Below are positions 15,835-22,863 of a stretch of 27,869 nt of DNA, one piece after another. Location of the stretch: positions 1-27,869 of the forward strand of contig HF989887.1 in NCBI GenBank assembly GCA_000432255.1. Reading direction: 5' to 3'. How positions within the stretch are numbered: position 1 is the first letter of the stretch; each line of letters starts with the position of its first letter. The stretch comes from Acholeplasma sp. CAG:878. Lineage in GTDB: Bacteria > Bacillota_I > Bacilli_A > RF39 > UBA660. The notes under the pieces are model-generated. The model searched no databases, was not told the DNA's origin, and saw nothing but the letters and a program-made list of their open reading frames with translations. Made by a program: the position numbers and the translations under genes.

Positions 15835-16960
15835 TTTCTTTCATCTCCTCTAATTTAATTATTTTACCTTCTTTAATTTTATATATATTTGCCTCGCCAA
15901 GCAATTTTTTATTAATTTTTTTTAAATCTGTAGTAGTTATTATTATTTGATGATTATTTTTTAAATATTTTAATAAATTATTCTTTTTTATATCATCTAA
16001 TTCACTAAAAACATCATCTAATAATATTATAGGCTCACTATTTTTATATTTTTTATAAATTGTTATTTCTGATAATTTACAACTAAGTATTGCCATTCTC
16101 TGTTGACCTTGTGAGCCAAATTCTTTAACATTTTTCAGATTAATATAAAAACCTATATTATCACGATGTGGTCCATATATAGTTGTCCCTAATCTTACCT
16201 CTTTTTCATAATTATTTTGATAAATTTTAAATAACTTTTCTTTCAAATATTCTGTTTCATAACTTTCAAATTCAATATTTGGTTCATATTTTATAGTAAA
16301 ACCAGCAGTTTTAGTTAAACTTAAAAATATATCTCCACATTCTAAATTTAATTCATCTATAAATTTATTTCGCATTTTATAAATTAAAACAGCTTTAGAT
16401 ATTAATTTATTAGTTATAATCTTAAAATAACTATCATCTACATTTTTATTATTTAACATTTTTGTAAGTACATTGTTTCTTATTTTTAAAATTTTATTAT
16501 ACTCAGTTAATATATTGTAATAATTATTTGATATTTGTGAAAGTTCTAAATTAATAAAATTTCTTCTTTCATTAGGAGAACCTTTAATTAAATTCAAATC
16601 ATCTGGTTCAAATATTATTATATTAAAATTAGAAGTTATGTAATTTCCAACTTTTTTTATTTCTTGATGATTAATTTTTAAAATTTTACCATTTTCTGAT
16701 AGAGCAATTTCTAAATTCGTATCAATTTTTTGATTATTAATAACCCCTTTTATTTTACAAACATTACTACCAAATTTAATAATTTCACTATCATTATTTA
16801 ACCTATGTGATTTTGTAGTAGCCAAATAATAAATACTTTCTAATAAATTTGTTTTACCTTGAGCATTATTCCCATATATAATATTAATTCTTTTATTAAA
16901 TTCAATGTTTAATAAATCATAATTTCTAAAATTTTTTAAATATATTTTCTTTAAATACAT
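15827..16960 (-). CDS. recF: DNA replication/repair protein RecF
   Basis: An SMC-like ABC ATPase that, with RecO and RecR (recR is in this window), directs RecA loading at gaps. Its 377 aa have Walker A GNNAQGKT (30-37), the ABC signature EFGSQGQQR and Walker B PIILLDDVFSELD. AGAGGA precedes the ATG. It is the first gene of the recF-gyrB-gyrA unit, with a promoter about 75 bp upstream. In most Bacilli an S4-domain gene (rlbA/yaaA) precedes recF; here comK occupies that position. Confidence 0.97.
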   Translation of the reverse strand: MYLKKIYLKNFRNYDLLNIEFNKRINIIYGNNAQGKTNLLESIYYLATTKSHRLNNDSEIIKFGSNVCKIKGVINNQKIDTNLEIALSENGKILKINHQEIKKVGNYITSNFNIIIFEPDDLNLIKGSPNERRNFINLELSQISNNYYNILTEYNKILKIRNNVLTKMLNNKNVDDSYFKIITNKLISKAVLIYKMRNKFIDELNLECGDIFLSLTKTAGFTIKYEPNIEFESYETEYLKEKLFKIYQNNYEKEVRLGTTIYGPHRDNIGFYINLKNVKEFGSQGQQRMAILSCKLSEITIYKKYKNSEPIILLDDVFSELDDIKKNNLLKYLKNNHQIIITTTDLKKINKKLLGEANIYKIKEGKIIKLEEMKENE

Positions 16961-17035
16961 AAAAAATTCCTCTTTTCTAAAAAAAAGGGTCTATTTTTTA
17001 ACAAATCTTTTTTTGGTACCCCTATACCTATTAAC

Positions 17036-17044
17036 ATTATATCA
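17036..17044 (-). promoter_or_regulatory. Extended -10 promoter of recF-gyrB-gyrA
   Basis: TGATATAAT on the minus strand: perfect TATAAT with TG extension; no convincing -35. The untranslated leader is about 70 nt and includes GGTATAGGGGTACC, a short inverted repeat near its start. Confidence 0.6.
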
Positions 17045-17065
17045 TAAAATAAAGGACTTTTAAAC

Positions 17066-17095
17066 AAAAAAATAGGCATATAAACCTATTTTTTT
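17066..17095 (-). terminator. Terminator after comK
   Basis: On the minus strand AAAAAATAGG, an 8-base loop, then CCTATTTTTTT. The comK stop codon TAG (17088-17086) is part of the stem. It separates comK from the recF promoter. Confidence 0.75.
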
Positions 17096-17535
17096 CTTTT
17101 TTTTAAATTCATCAGCAACATTGTTGAACGAAATATTTGATTTTCAAAAGAACCATAAGACATATCAATATCGACAGTGATGTTTTTTTTGAATTGTACA
17201 CTTGTTTTTTTTCCATTTGATTTGTAATTTTCAATATTACTCAGTGATAACCAACAACATTCTTTTTGCCTTGGAGAACAAGTAGGAAAAAAGATAATTT
17301 CTTTTGTTTCTTCTATTATAATTGGTAATTTATAATTCATTCCAATCAAATGTTTTGTTCCTTCATATCTACCACTATATGAACTACCAAAATATTTACA
17401 ACTATGGTCAATAATATGTTTTACTGATTTAGAAATAAAAAATGTTTCATTAAGTTCGTATATTTTACTTATTTCATCACTAACAGGTATTATTAATAAT
17501 GTATTTTCATTGATTTCATAATTTTCATACATCAT
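17086..17535 (-). CDS. comK: Competence transcription factor ComK, C-terminally short
   Basis: In Bacillus, ComK is the master activator of DNA uptake genes. The 149 aa align with B. subtilis ComK along the core: IIDHSCKYFGSSYSGRYEGT (41-60), KLPIIIEETKEIIFFPT (69-85), and SYGSFENQIFRS (126-137). The protein ends after KKRKK, where B. subtilis ComK has about 40 more residues, including the FMLYP peptide bound by MecA. I chose the first ATG (17535) after GGAGGAGGTG; an in-frame GTG overlaps that ribosome site. It is monocistronic, between the dnaN terminator and its own terminator. No good -35/-10 pair is visible upstream (17548-17633), only A- and T-tracts, which is compatible with activator-dependent expression. 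Confidence 0.9.
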   Translation of the reverse strand: MMYENYEINENTLLIIPVSDEISKIYELNETFFISKSVKHIIDHSCKYFGSSYSGRYEGTKHLIGMNYKLPIIIEETKEIIFFPTCSPRQKECCWLSLSNIENYKSNGKKTSVQFKKNITVDIDMSYGSFENQIFRSTMLLMNLKKRKK

Positions 17536-17633
17536 AATTAAATTCACCTCCTCCTAACTTTTTCAAAGTTGCCTCTCTTATACACTTGAAAACTGTCAAA
17601 ATTTGTGGATTTTTGTCATAAATTTTCAAAAAT

Positions 17634-17666
17634 TTAAAAAAAAAGCAAAATTTTGTCAATTTTGCT
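17634..17666 (-). terminator. Terminator after dnaN
   Basis: A perfect 9-bp stem, AGCAAAATT and AATTTTGCT, with a five-base loop, followed by at least eight T on the minus strand. It isolates dnaA-dnaN from comK. Confidence 0.85.
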
Positions 17667-17680
17667 AAATAAATTTAATT

Positions 17681-18802
17681 TTAATAAGTTCTTATTGGGC
17701 TAATAACTTGAATCAAAGAATCATCATCACAATTTCTAATAATAATAGGTTTTGTTTCACAATTAAATGATAAATTTATTTTTTCACAATCTAAACTTTT
17801 AATTGCATCCATCATATATTTAGAACTAAATGCTATTTTAATATCAGCATCAATAATTTTTTCAATTTTTATTTTTTCTAATACATTTCCTATTTCAGGA
17901 ATATTAGATGATACAATTGCTAGATTATTTTCAGTTTCTAATTTAATTGTATTTTTTTCTTCTTCAATTGATAGTAACGAAACGCGATCTAATAAACTAT
18001 AAAAATCATGACAATCAACATTAAAGCTAATATTTACCTCATTATTTATAAAAGTATTAGTATCAGGATAATTTCCTTCAATTAATCTTGATAACATTAT
18101 TATAGTACCAAATTTAAAAATTATTTTATTACTAAAAATATGGATTTCTAAATCTTCATTTTCTTCATCAAACATTTTTGTTAATTCAATAATATTTTTT
18201 GTAGGAATTATTATATTAACATCATTTTCTACTTTTTCTTCTAATTTAATTATTTTTTTAGATAAACGATATGAATCTGTTGCTGTACATTCTAAAGTAT
18301 CATCTTTTATTTTTATATTAATACCAGTTAATACAGGCCTTGATTCTTGATTAGAAGCAGAAAAGCTAGTTTGATTAACAATATTTTTTAATAATTTTGT
18401 ACTTAAAATAATTGGTTCTTTTATTTCTTCTAATTCTAAATTAGGAAAATCAGAAACATTATTACAATTTAATGTAAAAGATGAGTTAGTTGTGGAAATA
18501 AATAATTTTGAGTCAATAACTTCTTCAAAACTGATGATTTCATCAGGCATTTTTCTAACAATATCATATATATATCTTCCATATACAACGAATGAACCAC
18601 AAGTATAATCTTCTTCTATATATGATTTATTTATAAATGTCTTTATTGCTATATCATTATCACTACTTAATAAATAAAGACCTTCATTAGTTAATTCAAA
18701 TTTAATACAATTTAATATTGGTCTTAAATTTTTAGTAGATATTCCCTTTATAGCATAGTTTAAATGTTTTGTTAAAATTTCTTTTTTAATTTTAAAATTC
18801 AT
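17681..18802 (-). CDS. dnaN: DNA polymerase III beta clamp
   Basis: The sliding clamp that tethers polymerase to DNA. Its 373 aa have the three-domain beta fold; recognisable pieces are ISTKNLRPILNCIKFE near the N-terminus, RPVLTGINIKI and DSYRLSKK in the middle, and the C-terminal SPIRTY (usually LPxRTY). AGAAGGAG is upstream of the ATG. The 119-bp gap to dnaA holds a DnaA-box cluster, so expression is likely controlled with dnaA by DnaA itself. Confidence 0.98.
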   Translation of the reverse strand: MNFKIKKEILTKHLNYAIKGISTKNLRPILNCIKFELTNEGLYLLSSDNDIAIKTFINKSYIEEDYTCGSFVVYGRYIYDIVRKMPDEIISFEEVIDSKLFISTTNSSFTLNCNNVSDFPNLELEEIKEPIILSTKLLKNIVNQTSFSASNQESRPVLTGINIKIKDDTLECTATDSYRLSKKIIKLEEKVENDVNIIIPTKNIIELTKMFDEENEDLEIHIFSNKIIFKFGTIIMLSRLIEGNYPDTNTFINNEVNISFNVDCHDFYSLLDRVSLLSIEEEKNTIKLETENNLAIVSSNIPEIGNVLEKIKIEKIIDADIKIAFSSKYMMDAIKSLDCEKINLSFNCETKPIIIRNCDDDSLIQVISPIRTY

Positions 18803-18845
18803 ATTTTTCTCCTTCTTTATTTTATTTATTATTATATATTATTAA

Positions 18846-18919
18846 TGTGGAAACTGTGGATAAATTAATAAAAGCCTTTATTTATATATTATTTCCCACT
18901 GTGGAAAAAAGGTGGATAA
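18846..18919. promoter_or_regulatory. DnaA-box cluster between dnaA and dnaN
   Basis: Four boxes in one orientation: TGTGGAAAC (18846-18854) directly abutting TGTGGATAA (18855-18863, the exact consensus), TGTGGAAAA (18900-18908) and GGTGGATAA (18911-18919). This is the equivalent of the cluster downstream of dnaA in bipartite Bacillus origins. Confidence 0.8.
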
Positions 18920-18921
18920 AA

Positions 18922-20274
18922 TTATTTTTTCCACTGGATTTGATTTACTAACCTTTGAATATCAATATTTAGGTTTTCATCTTTTTCCACTTCTTTTTTA
19001 ATTTTATCAACTGAATGCATAACTGTTGTATGATCTTTCCCACCAAATTCACTTGCTATTTTTGGTAATGATTCTTCTAAATATACTCTTGATATATACA
19101 TTGCAATTTGTCTTGGTATTGTTATATTACTATTTCTTTTTTTGCCTTTTAAGTCGTCAATAGTAACATTATAATGATTACTTACTATTTGCATTACTTT
19201 CTTAATATTATTATTTGTAATTGGAGTTTTTGTAAAATCATGAAGTGCTTCAATAGCTATATCTAAATTAATTTCATTACTATTCATAATTGTTGAATAA
19301 GCAACTACCCTTGTAATCGCTCCTTCTAAAGTTCTTATATCACTAGTACAATTATTAGCAATATATTCTTTTACATCTTGACTAAAGATATTACTCATAT
19401 TATTAGCTTCAATTTTTTTATTAATTATATTCATTCTTAATTGATAATCTGGAGGTAATATATTTACAGTTAATCCCCAATTAAATCTTGTTCTAAGTCT
19501 TTCTTCTAATTTTTTTAAATCATCTGGAGAACGATCAGAACATATAATTATTTGTTTATTATTACTATATAATTCATTAAATGTATTAAAAAATTCTTGT
19601 TGTGTTTTATTAGCAGATTCTAAATATTGAATATCGTCAATCATTAAAACATCAAGTTCTCTATACTTCTTTTTAAACGAATCAACAGCTTCAAAGTTAT
19701 TTTCATTTTTATTACGATATATTTGCAAAAAATCATCAACAAATTTTTCACTTGTAACATAAAGTACCTTTTTATTACTATTTTCTTTAATAAAATTTCC
19801 AATTGCATGCATTAAGTGAGTTTTTCCAAGTCCACTACTTCCATATATAAATAATGGATTATACATAATACCTGGTTGTTCTGCAACAGCAAGAGCGGTA
19901 GCTTTAGCAAATTTATTACTTATTCCTGTAATAAAATTTTCAAATGTATATTTTGAGTTTAAATTAGAATCAAATGTATTATTAATAACCCCTACTTCAT
20001 CTATATCAATTATAGTTTCATTATTTAAATCATCTTCAGTATAAAATTCAAATTTAAATATAGAATCTGTGATGTCAGTAAATATTCTTTCTATAAAGTC
20101 ATAGTAGTTTTCTTTAAGATGTTTTTTGTGTAGTGCCATTGGAACTAATATTTTAGCAACATTATCATTTAATTCTATTAATTTAGTTTCATCAAACCAC
20201 ATATCATATAATATAGGAGTTAGTTCTTCTTTTGCTTTTTTTAAAAAAGAAGCCCAAATACTATCAATATCCAT
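18922..20274 (-). CDS. dnaA: Chromosomal replication initiator DnaA
   Basis: Binds DnaA boxes at oriC, opens the duplex and loads the helicase. Its 450 aa have an N-terminal interaction domain (about 1-85), a short linker, the AAA+ domain with GSSGLGKTH near 146-154 and MIDDIQ near 212, then domain IV with the box-recognition motif GGKDHTTVMHSV near 408-419. GGAGGT is upstream of the ATG. Boxes lie on both sides of the gene, so it is probably autoregulated. Confidence 0.99.
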   Translation of the reverse strand: MDIDSIWASFLKKAKEELTPILYDMWFDETKLIELNDNVAKILVPMALHKKHLKENYYDFIERIFTDITDSIFKFEFYTEDDLNNETIIDIDEVGVINNTFDSNLNSKYTFENFITGISNKFAKATALAVAEQPGIMYNPLFIYGSSGLGKTHLMHAIGNFIKENSNKKVLYVTSEKFVDDFLQIYRNKNENNFEAVDSFKKKYRELDVLMIDDIQYLESANKTQQEFFNTFNELYSNNKQIIICSDRSPDDLKKLEERLRTRFNWGLTVNILPPDYQLRMNIINKKIEANNMSNIFSQDVKEYIANNCTSDIRTLEGAITRVVAYSTIMNSNEINLDIAIEALHDFTKTPITNNNIKKVMQIVSNHYNVTIDDLKGKKRNSNITIPRQIAMYISRVYLEESLPKIASEFGGKDHTTVMHSVDKIKKEVEKDENLNIDIQRLVNQIQWKK

Positions 20275-20560
20275 TATTTCACCTCCTAAATGTCAACTAA
20301 CAATATTCTACATTAAAAATGAATAAAAAGCCATAAAAATGTGGAAAAAAATAAAAAAAATACTTTTCCACATATTTAAATGTAATAATATAAATGAAAG
20401 TAGTGTTTTTCCACATAAAAGTGGAAAAGTAAAATGTGAAAAATTAGTAGTGTTAATAAAAAATCCACATTTGTGAATAAAACATGTGGAAAACTTTTAT
20501 TTTTATTAAATTAAAAGTCTTTTTTATATAGAAAATTTTATAGTTTTCCCAAAAAAACAA
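20275..20560. other. oriC, upstream part: DnaA boxes and AT-rich unwinding region
   Basis: The dnaA-rpmH gap. Boxes: TGTGGAAAA 20340-20348 and 20485-20493; TTTTCCACA 20364-20372 and 20407-20415; weaker AGTGGAAAA 20420-20428, TGTGAAAAA 20435-20443, AAATCCACA 20461-20469 and TGTGAATAA 20472-20480. The dominant version here is TGTGGAAAA rather than TGTGGATAA. An A/T-only stretch at about 20494-20535 is the likely unwinding element; TAGTAG at 20445-20450 could be a short DnaA-trio but is weak evidence. Strand polarity of all flanking genes switches here. Confidence 0.88.
20305..20310 (-). promoter_or_regulatory. Possible dnaA promoter -10
   Basis: TAGAAT on the minus strand, about 31 bases upstream of the dnaA start; the upstream hexamer (TGGCTT at 18 bp) is poor. 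The nearest DnaA box (20340) would overlap the promoter's upstream region. Confidence 0.35.
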
Positions 20561-20589
20561 TTGACAAAAGTTAATTTAATATATATAAT
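20561..20589 (+). promoter_or_regulatory. Consensus promoter of rpmH
   Basis: TTGACA (20561-20566), exactly 17 bp, TATAAT (20584-20589): a perfect sigma-A promoter, as expected for a highly expressed ribosomal protein gene. Confidence 0.9.
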
Positions 20590-20628
20590 TAAAAATGCAA
20601 ATTCAGTTTTGGAGGTGGATTAGATAGT

Positions 20629-20751
20629 ATGAAAAGAACATTTCAACCAAATAACCGTAAACGTAGTAAAAAAATGGGTTTTTTAGCTCGTATGCAAACT
20701 AAAGTTATTAACTCACGTCGTCGTAAAGGACGTAAAGTTTTATCTCATTAA
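20629..20751 (+). CDS. rpmH: 50S ribosomal protein L34, short variant
   Basis: 40 aa beginning MKRTFQPNNRKRSKKMGF and ending RRRKGRKVLSH. It binds 23S rRNA. The typical bacterial protein is 44 aa; aligned with the usual ATKNGRKVINARRAKGRK, this one reads QTKVINSRRRKGRK, an internal loss of four residues equivalent to NGRK. It uses CGT for many arginines, whereas most neighbours use AGA, a sign of high-expression codon choice. GGAGGTGG lies about 12 bases before the ATG, a rather long spacer. The rpmH-rnpA pair diverging from dnaA is the standard Bacilli arrangement. Confidence 0.95.
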   Translation: MKRTFQPNNRKRSKKMGFLARMQTKVINSRRRKGRKVLSH

Positions 20752-20770
20752 GCCACAGAGTGGTTTTTTT
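20751..20770 (+). terminator. Short terminator after rpmH
   Basis: AGCCAC, loop AGA, GTGGTT (one G-U pair), then a T run. The 6-bp stem suggests partial termination, which would set L34 mRNA above rnpA mRNA. Confidence 0.6.
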
Positions 20771-20771
20771 G

Positions 20772-20800
20772 TTGCTAAAATAATATATTTATGGTATTAT
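20772..20800 (+). promoter_or_regulatory. Possible rnpA promoter
   Basis: TTGCTA (20772-20777), 17 bp, TATTAT (20795-20800) preceded by TGG (extended -10). The drawback is distance: the expected start would be at or inside the rnpA Shine-Dalgarno, so the transcript would be almost leaderless. Confidence 0.4.
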
Positions 20801-20817
20801 TTATAGGAGGAGAAAAT

Positions 20818-21168
20818 ATGAATAAAGAACACATTTTAAAACAAAATAATGATTTTCAACGAATAATTAGTACAAGCCGACCATATAAATATAAAGAGTA
20901 TGTTGTTTATGTTGAAAAAAATAATGACAATAATTATTATTTTGGGTTTTCTGTTGGAAAGAAAGTAGGAAATGCAGTTGTTAGAAATCATGTTAAAAGG
21001 CAACTTAGAAATATAGTATCAAAAAATAAATATAAAAATGGCTTTATTTGTATAATCATAGTTAATAAAAATATTTTAAATAGAACATTTGAAGAAATGT
21101 CGATTAATTTAAATCATATTTTTAAAAATTTAAATATAATTAAGGAGATAAAAAATGAAGAAATTTAA
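20818..21168 (+). CDS. rnpA: Ribonuclease P protein component
   Basis: Helps the RNase P RNA bind and cut the 5' leader of pre-tRNA. The 116 aa carry the RNR signature KVGNAVVRNHVKRQLRN (49-65). I chose the ATG at 20818 because GGAGGAG lies just before it; a longer in-frame reading starts upstream of the ribosome site. It overlaps yidC by 14 bases, indicating coupled translation of rnpA-yidC-jag. Confidence 0.96.
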   Translation: MNKEHILKQNNDFQRIISTSRPYKYKEYVVYVEKNNDNNYYFGFSVGKKVGNAVVRNHVKRQLRNIVSKNKYKNGFICIIIVNKNILNRTFEEMSINLNHIFKNLNIIKEIKNEEI

Positions 21169-22177
21169 GAAAGTATTGTTACTATTAGTAGTTCTTTTTA
21201 GTTTAACTGGTTGTACTAAATATATGCAATACGACGGTGAGAAAAAAAATGTAGTTGCCCCTGAAACAGGTCAAAGAATGGTTGAAAACATTTTATGTAA
21301 GACTACAAAAACAGAAGAAACATTTGAGACAATTAAAAATGAAAAAATTAAAGAATATCAAACACAGTTGGACGAAAATAGTATTACTCAAGAAGAATTT
21401 GATGAAAAGGTTTTAAAACTAAATGAAAAATTTTCATATGCTGATACTGTTTCATGTTCATCATTTAAAGTAACTAGTGGTGGATATGAAGGAATTTGGA
21501 CATCTGTTTTTGTAAAACCACTTGCTTTTTGTATAGTAAAAATAGGAGAGTTTACTAAAAATTATGGATGGGCTATTATAATAACTACTATATTAATCAG
21601 ATTAGTAATGTATCCATTAACTAAAAAAACTGCAATGCAATCTGAAAATATGAAAAAAGCTCAATCAAAACTTGAAAAATTAGAGCTTAAATATCGTAAT
21701 CGTAATGATCAAGAAAGTTTAATGAGAAAAAATCAAGAAATGATGGCCATATATAAAGAGCACAATATAAATCCATTATCAGGATGCTTATTTGCTTTAA
21801 TTCAAATTCCATTATTCTTTGCATTCTATGAAGCACTATATCGATTACCAGTTGTATTTGAAGAAAAATTCTTAGGAGTAGATTTAGGTTTAACTGTATC
21901 AGCAGCTTTAGCAAATGGAAAAATATATTATATTATAGTATCTATTTTAGTAGTTTTAGTAACTTATTATTCATTTAAATTAAATTCTGCTACTAATACT
22001 GCTAATGAACAAATGAAACAAATGAAATCAATGACAACATTTAGTACAATTATGATAGGAATCGCATCATTTACTGTATCACTTGGAATCGCACTTTATT
22101 GGATTATAAATAGTGGATTTACAATCATTCAAAATTTAATAGTTAAAAGGAGTAAAAAAAATGATCACATCGTATAA
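21155..22177 (+). CDS. yidC: Membrane protein insertase YidC (SpoIIIJ/OxaA type), lipoprotein
   Basis: Inserts membrane proteins alone or with SecYEG. The 340 aa start with a lipoprotein signal (lipobox LTGC, Cys20). After it comes an unusually long soluble segment to about residue 113, rich in Lys/Glu and likely helical, with two further cysteines (C48, C101). Then come five membrane segments; the groove arginine is R149 in ILIRLVMYPLT. The PLSGCLFALIQIPLFFAFYEAL segment, split here as PLSGCLFALIQ and IPLFFAFYEAL, is a YidC hallmark. A GGAGA ribosome site is inside rnpA. It ends in the basic tail KRSKKNDHIV. Confidence 0.96.
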   Translation: MKKFKKVLLLLVVLFSLTGCTKYMQYDGEKKNVVAPETGQRMVENILCKTTKTEETFETIKNEKIKEYQTQLDENSITQEEFDEKVLKLNEKFSYADTVSCSSFKVTSGGYEGIWTSVFVKPLAFCIVKIGEFTKNYGWAIIITTILIRLVMYPLTKKTAMQSENMKKAQSKLEKLELKYRNRNDQESLMRKNQEMMAIYKEHNINPLSGCLFALIQIPLFFAFYEALYRLPVVFEEKFLGVDLGLTVSAALANGKIYYIIVSILVVLVTYYSFKLNSATNTANEQMKQMKSMTTFSTIMIGIASFTVSLGIALYWIINSGFTIIQNLIVKRSKKNDHIV

Positions 22178-22772
22178 ATATGAAGGAAAAAATAATGAAG
22201 AACTTTTAATAGATGCACTTACAGAATTAAAAGTAACAAGAGATGATGTTTATTTTAAACAAACTACTGAAGAAGGAAAATTATTTAAAGCAAAAAAATA
22301 TATAATTGAAATTATAAAAAAAGAAGATGTAATAAATTATATAAAGAAATACATAAATGAATTTGCTAATAAATTTGGAGTAAAAATTAATAGTGAAGTA
22401 AGAGAATCCGATGGAATAATAAATGTAATGTTAGTAACCGAAAATAATGCTTTATTGATTGGAAAAGATGGAAAAAATATCGATGCTATTCAAATTTTAT
22501 TAAGACAAGCAGTTTGTAACCAAACAAATCAAAATATAAAAGTTTTAGTTGATATTAGTGGTTATAAAAATAAAAAGAATAAAAATTTAGAATTTGAAAT
22601 TAAAAAAATATGTAAAGAAGTATTAAATACAAAGGTAGAAGTTAAATTAGACCCTATGAACTCTTATCAAAGAAGAATAGTTCATACGGTGGTTAGTGAA
22701 TTTCCAAATTTAAAATCAGAAAGTATTGGAGAAGCACCTAATCGTTATACAGTAATTTCTTACAAGGAATGA
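22161..22772 (+). CDS. jag: Jag/KhpB RNA-binding protein
   Basis: An RNA-binding protein with a Jag N-terminal domain (1-50), a KH domain containing GKDG at 101-104, and an R3H domain with R171xxxH175. In Gram-positives the KhpA/KhpB pair binds mRNA and affects cell division and elongation. It overlaps yidC by 17 bases. The stop codon is within the following terminator, so the operon ends here. At 203 aa the length is normal. Confidence 0.95.
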   Translation: MITSYKYEGKNNEELLIDALTELKVTRDDVYFKQTTEEGKLFKAKKYIIEIIKKEDVINYIKKYINEFANKFGVKINSEVRESDGIINVMLVTENNALLIGKDGKNIDAIQILLRQAVCNQTNQNIKVLVDISGYKNKKNKNLEFEIKKICKEVLNTKVEVKLDPMNSYQRRIVHTVVSEFPNLKSESIGEAPNRYTVISYKE

Positions 22773-22789
22773 CATTTTGTCATTCTTTT
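22764..22789 (+). terminator. Terminator after jag
   Basis: GAATGAC (22767-22773), loop ATTTT, GTCATTC (22779-22785), then TTTT; A-U and G-U pairs extend the stem to about 10 bp. Confidence 0.8.
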
Positions 22790-22814
22790 ATAATTATTAG
22801 AAATTTTTTAATTC

Positions 22815-22843
22815 TTGACTAATAAAGCATAAAATTGTACAAT
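22815..22843 (+). promoter_or_regulatory. Promoter of mnmE-mnmG-rsmG
   Basis: TTGACT (22815-22820), 17 bp, TACAAT (22838-22843). The predicted start near 22850 leaves a very short leader that still includes GGAGGT. Confidence 0.75.
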
Positions 22844-22863
22844 AACACAAGATGGAGGTAATT

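Noticed and set aside
17015..17028. GGTACCCCTATACC in the recF leader as an operator
   Set aside because: Only a 4-bp imperfect inverted repeat beyond the GGTACC core; no second copy and no known regulator.
17548..17633. ComK boxes (AAAA-N5-TTTT) in front of comK
   Set aside because: A- and T-tracts are present but none has the N5 spacing, and such tracts are common in this AT-rich DNA.
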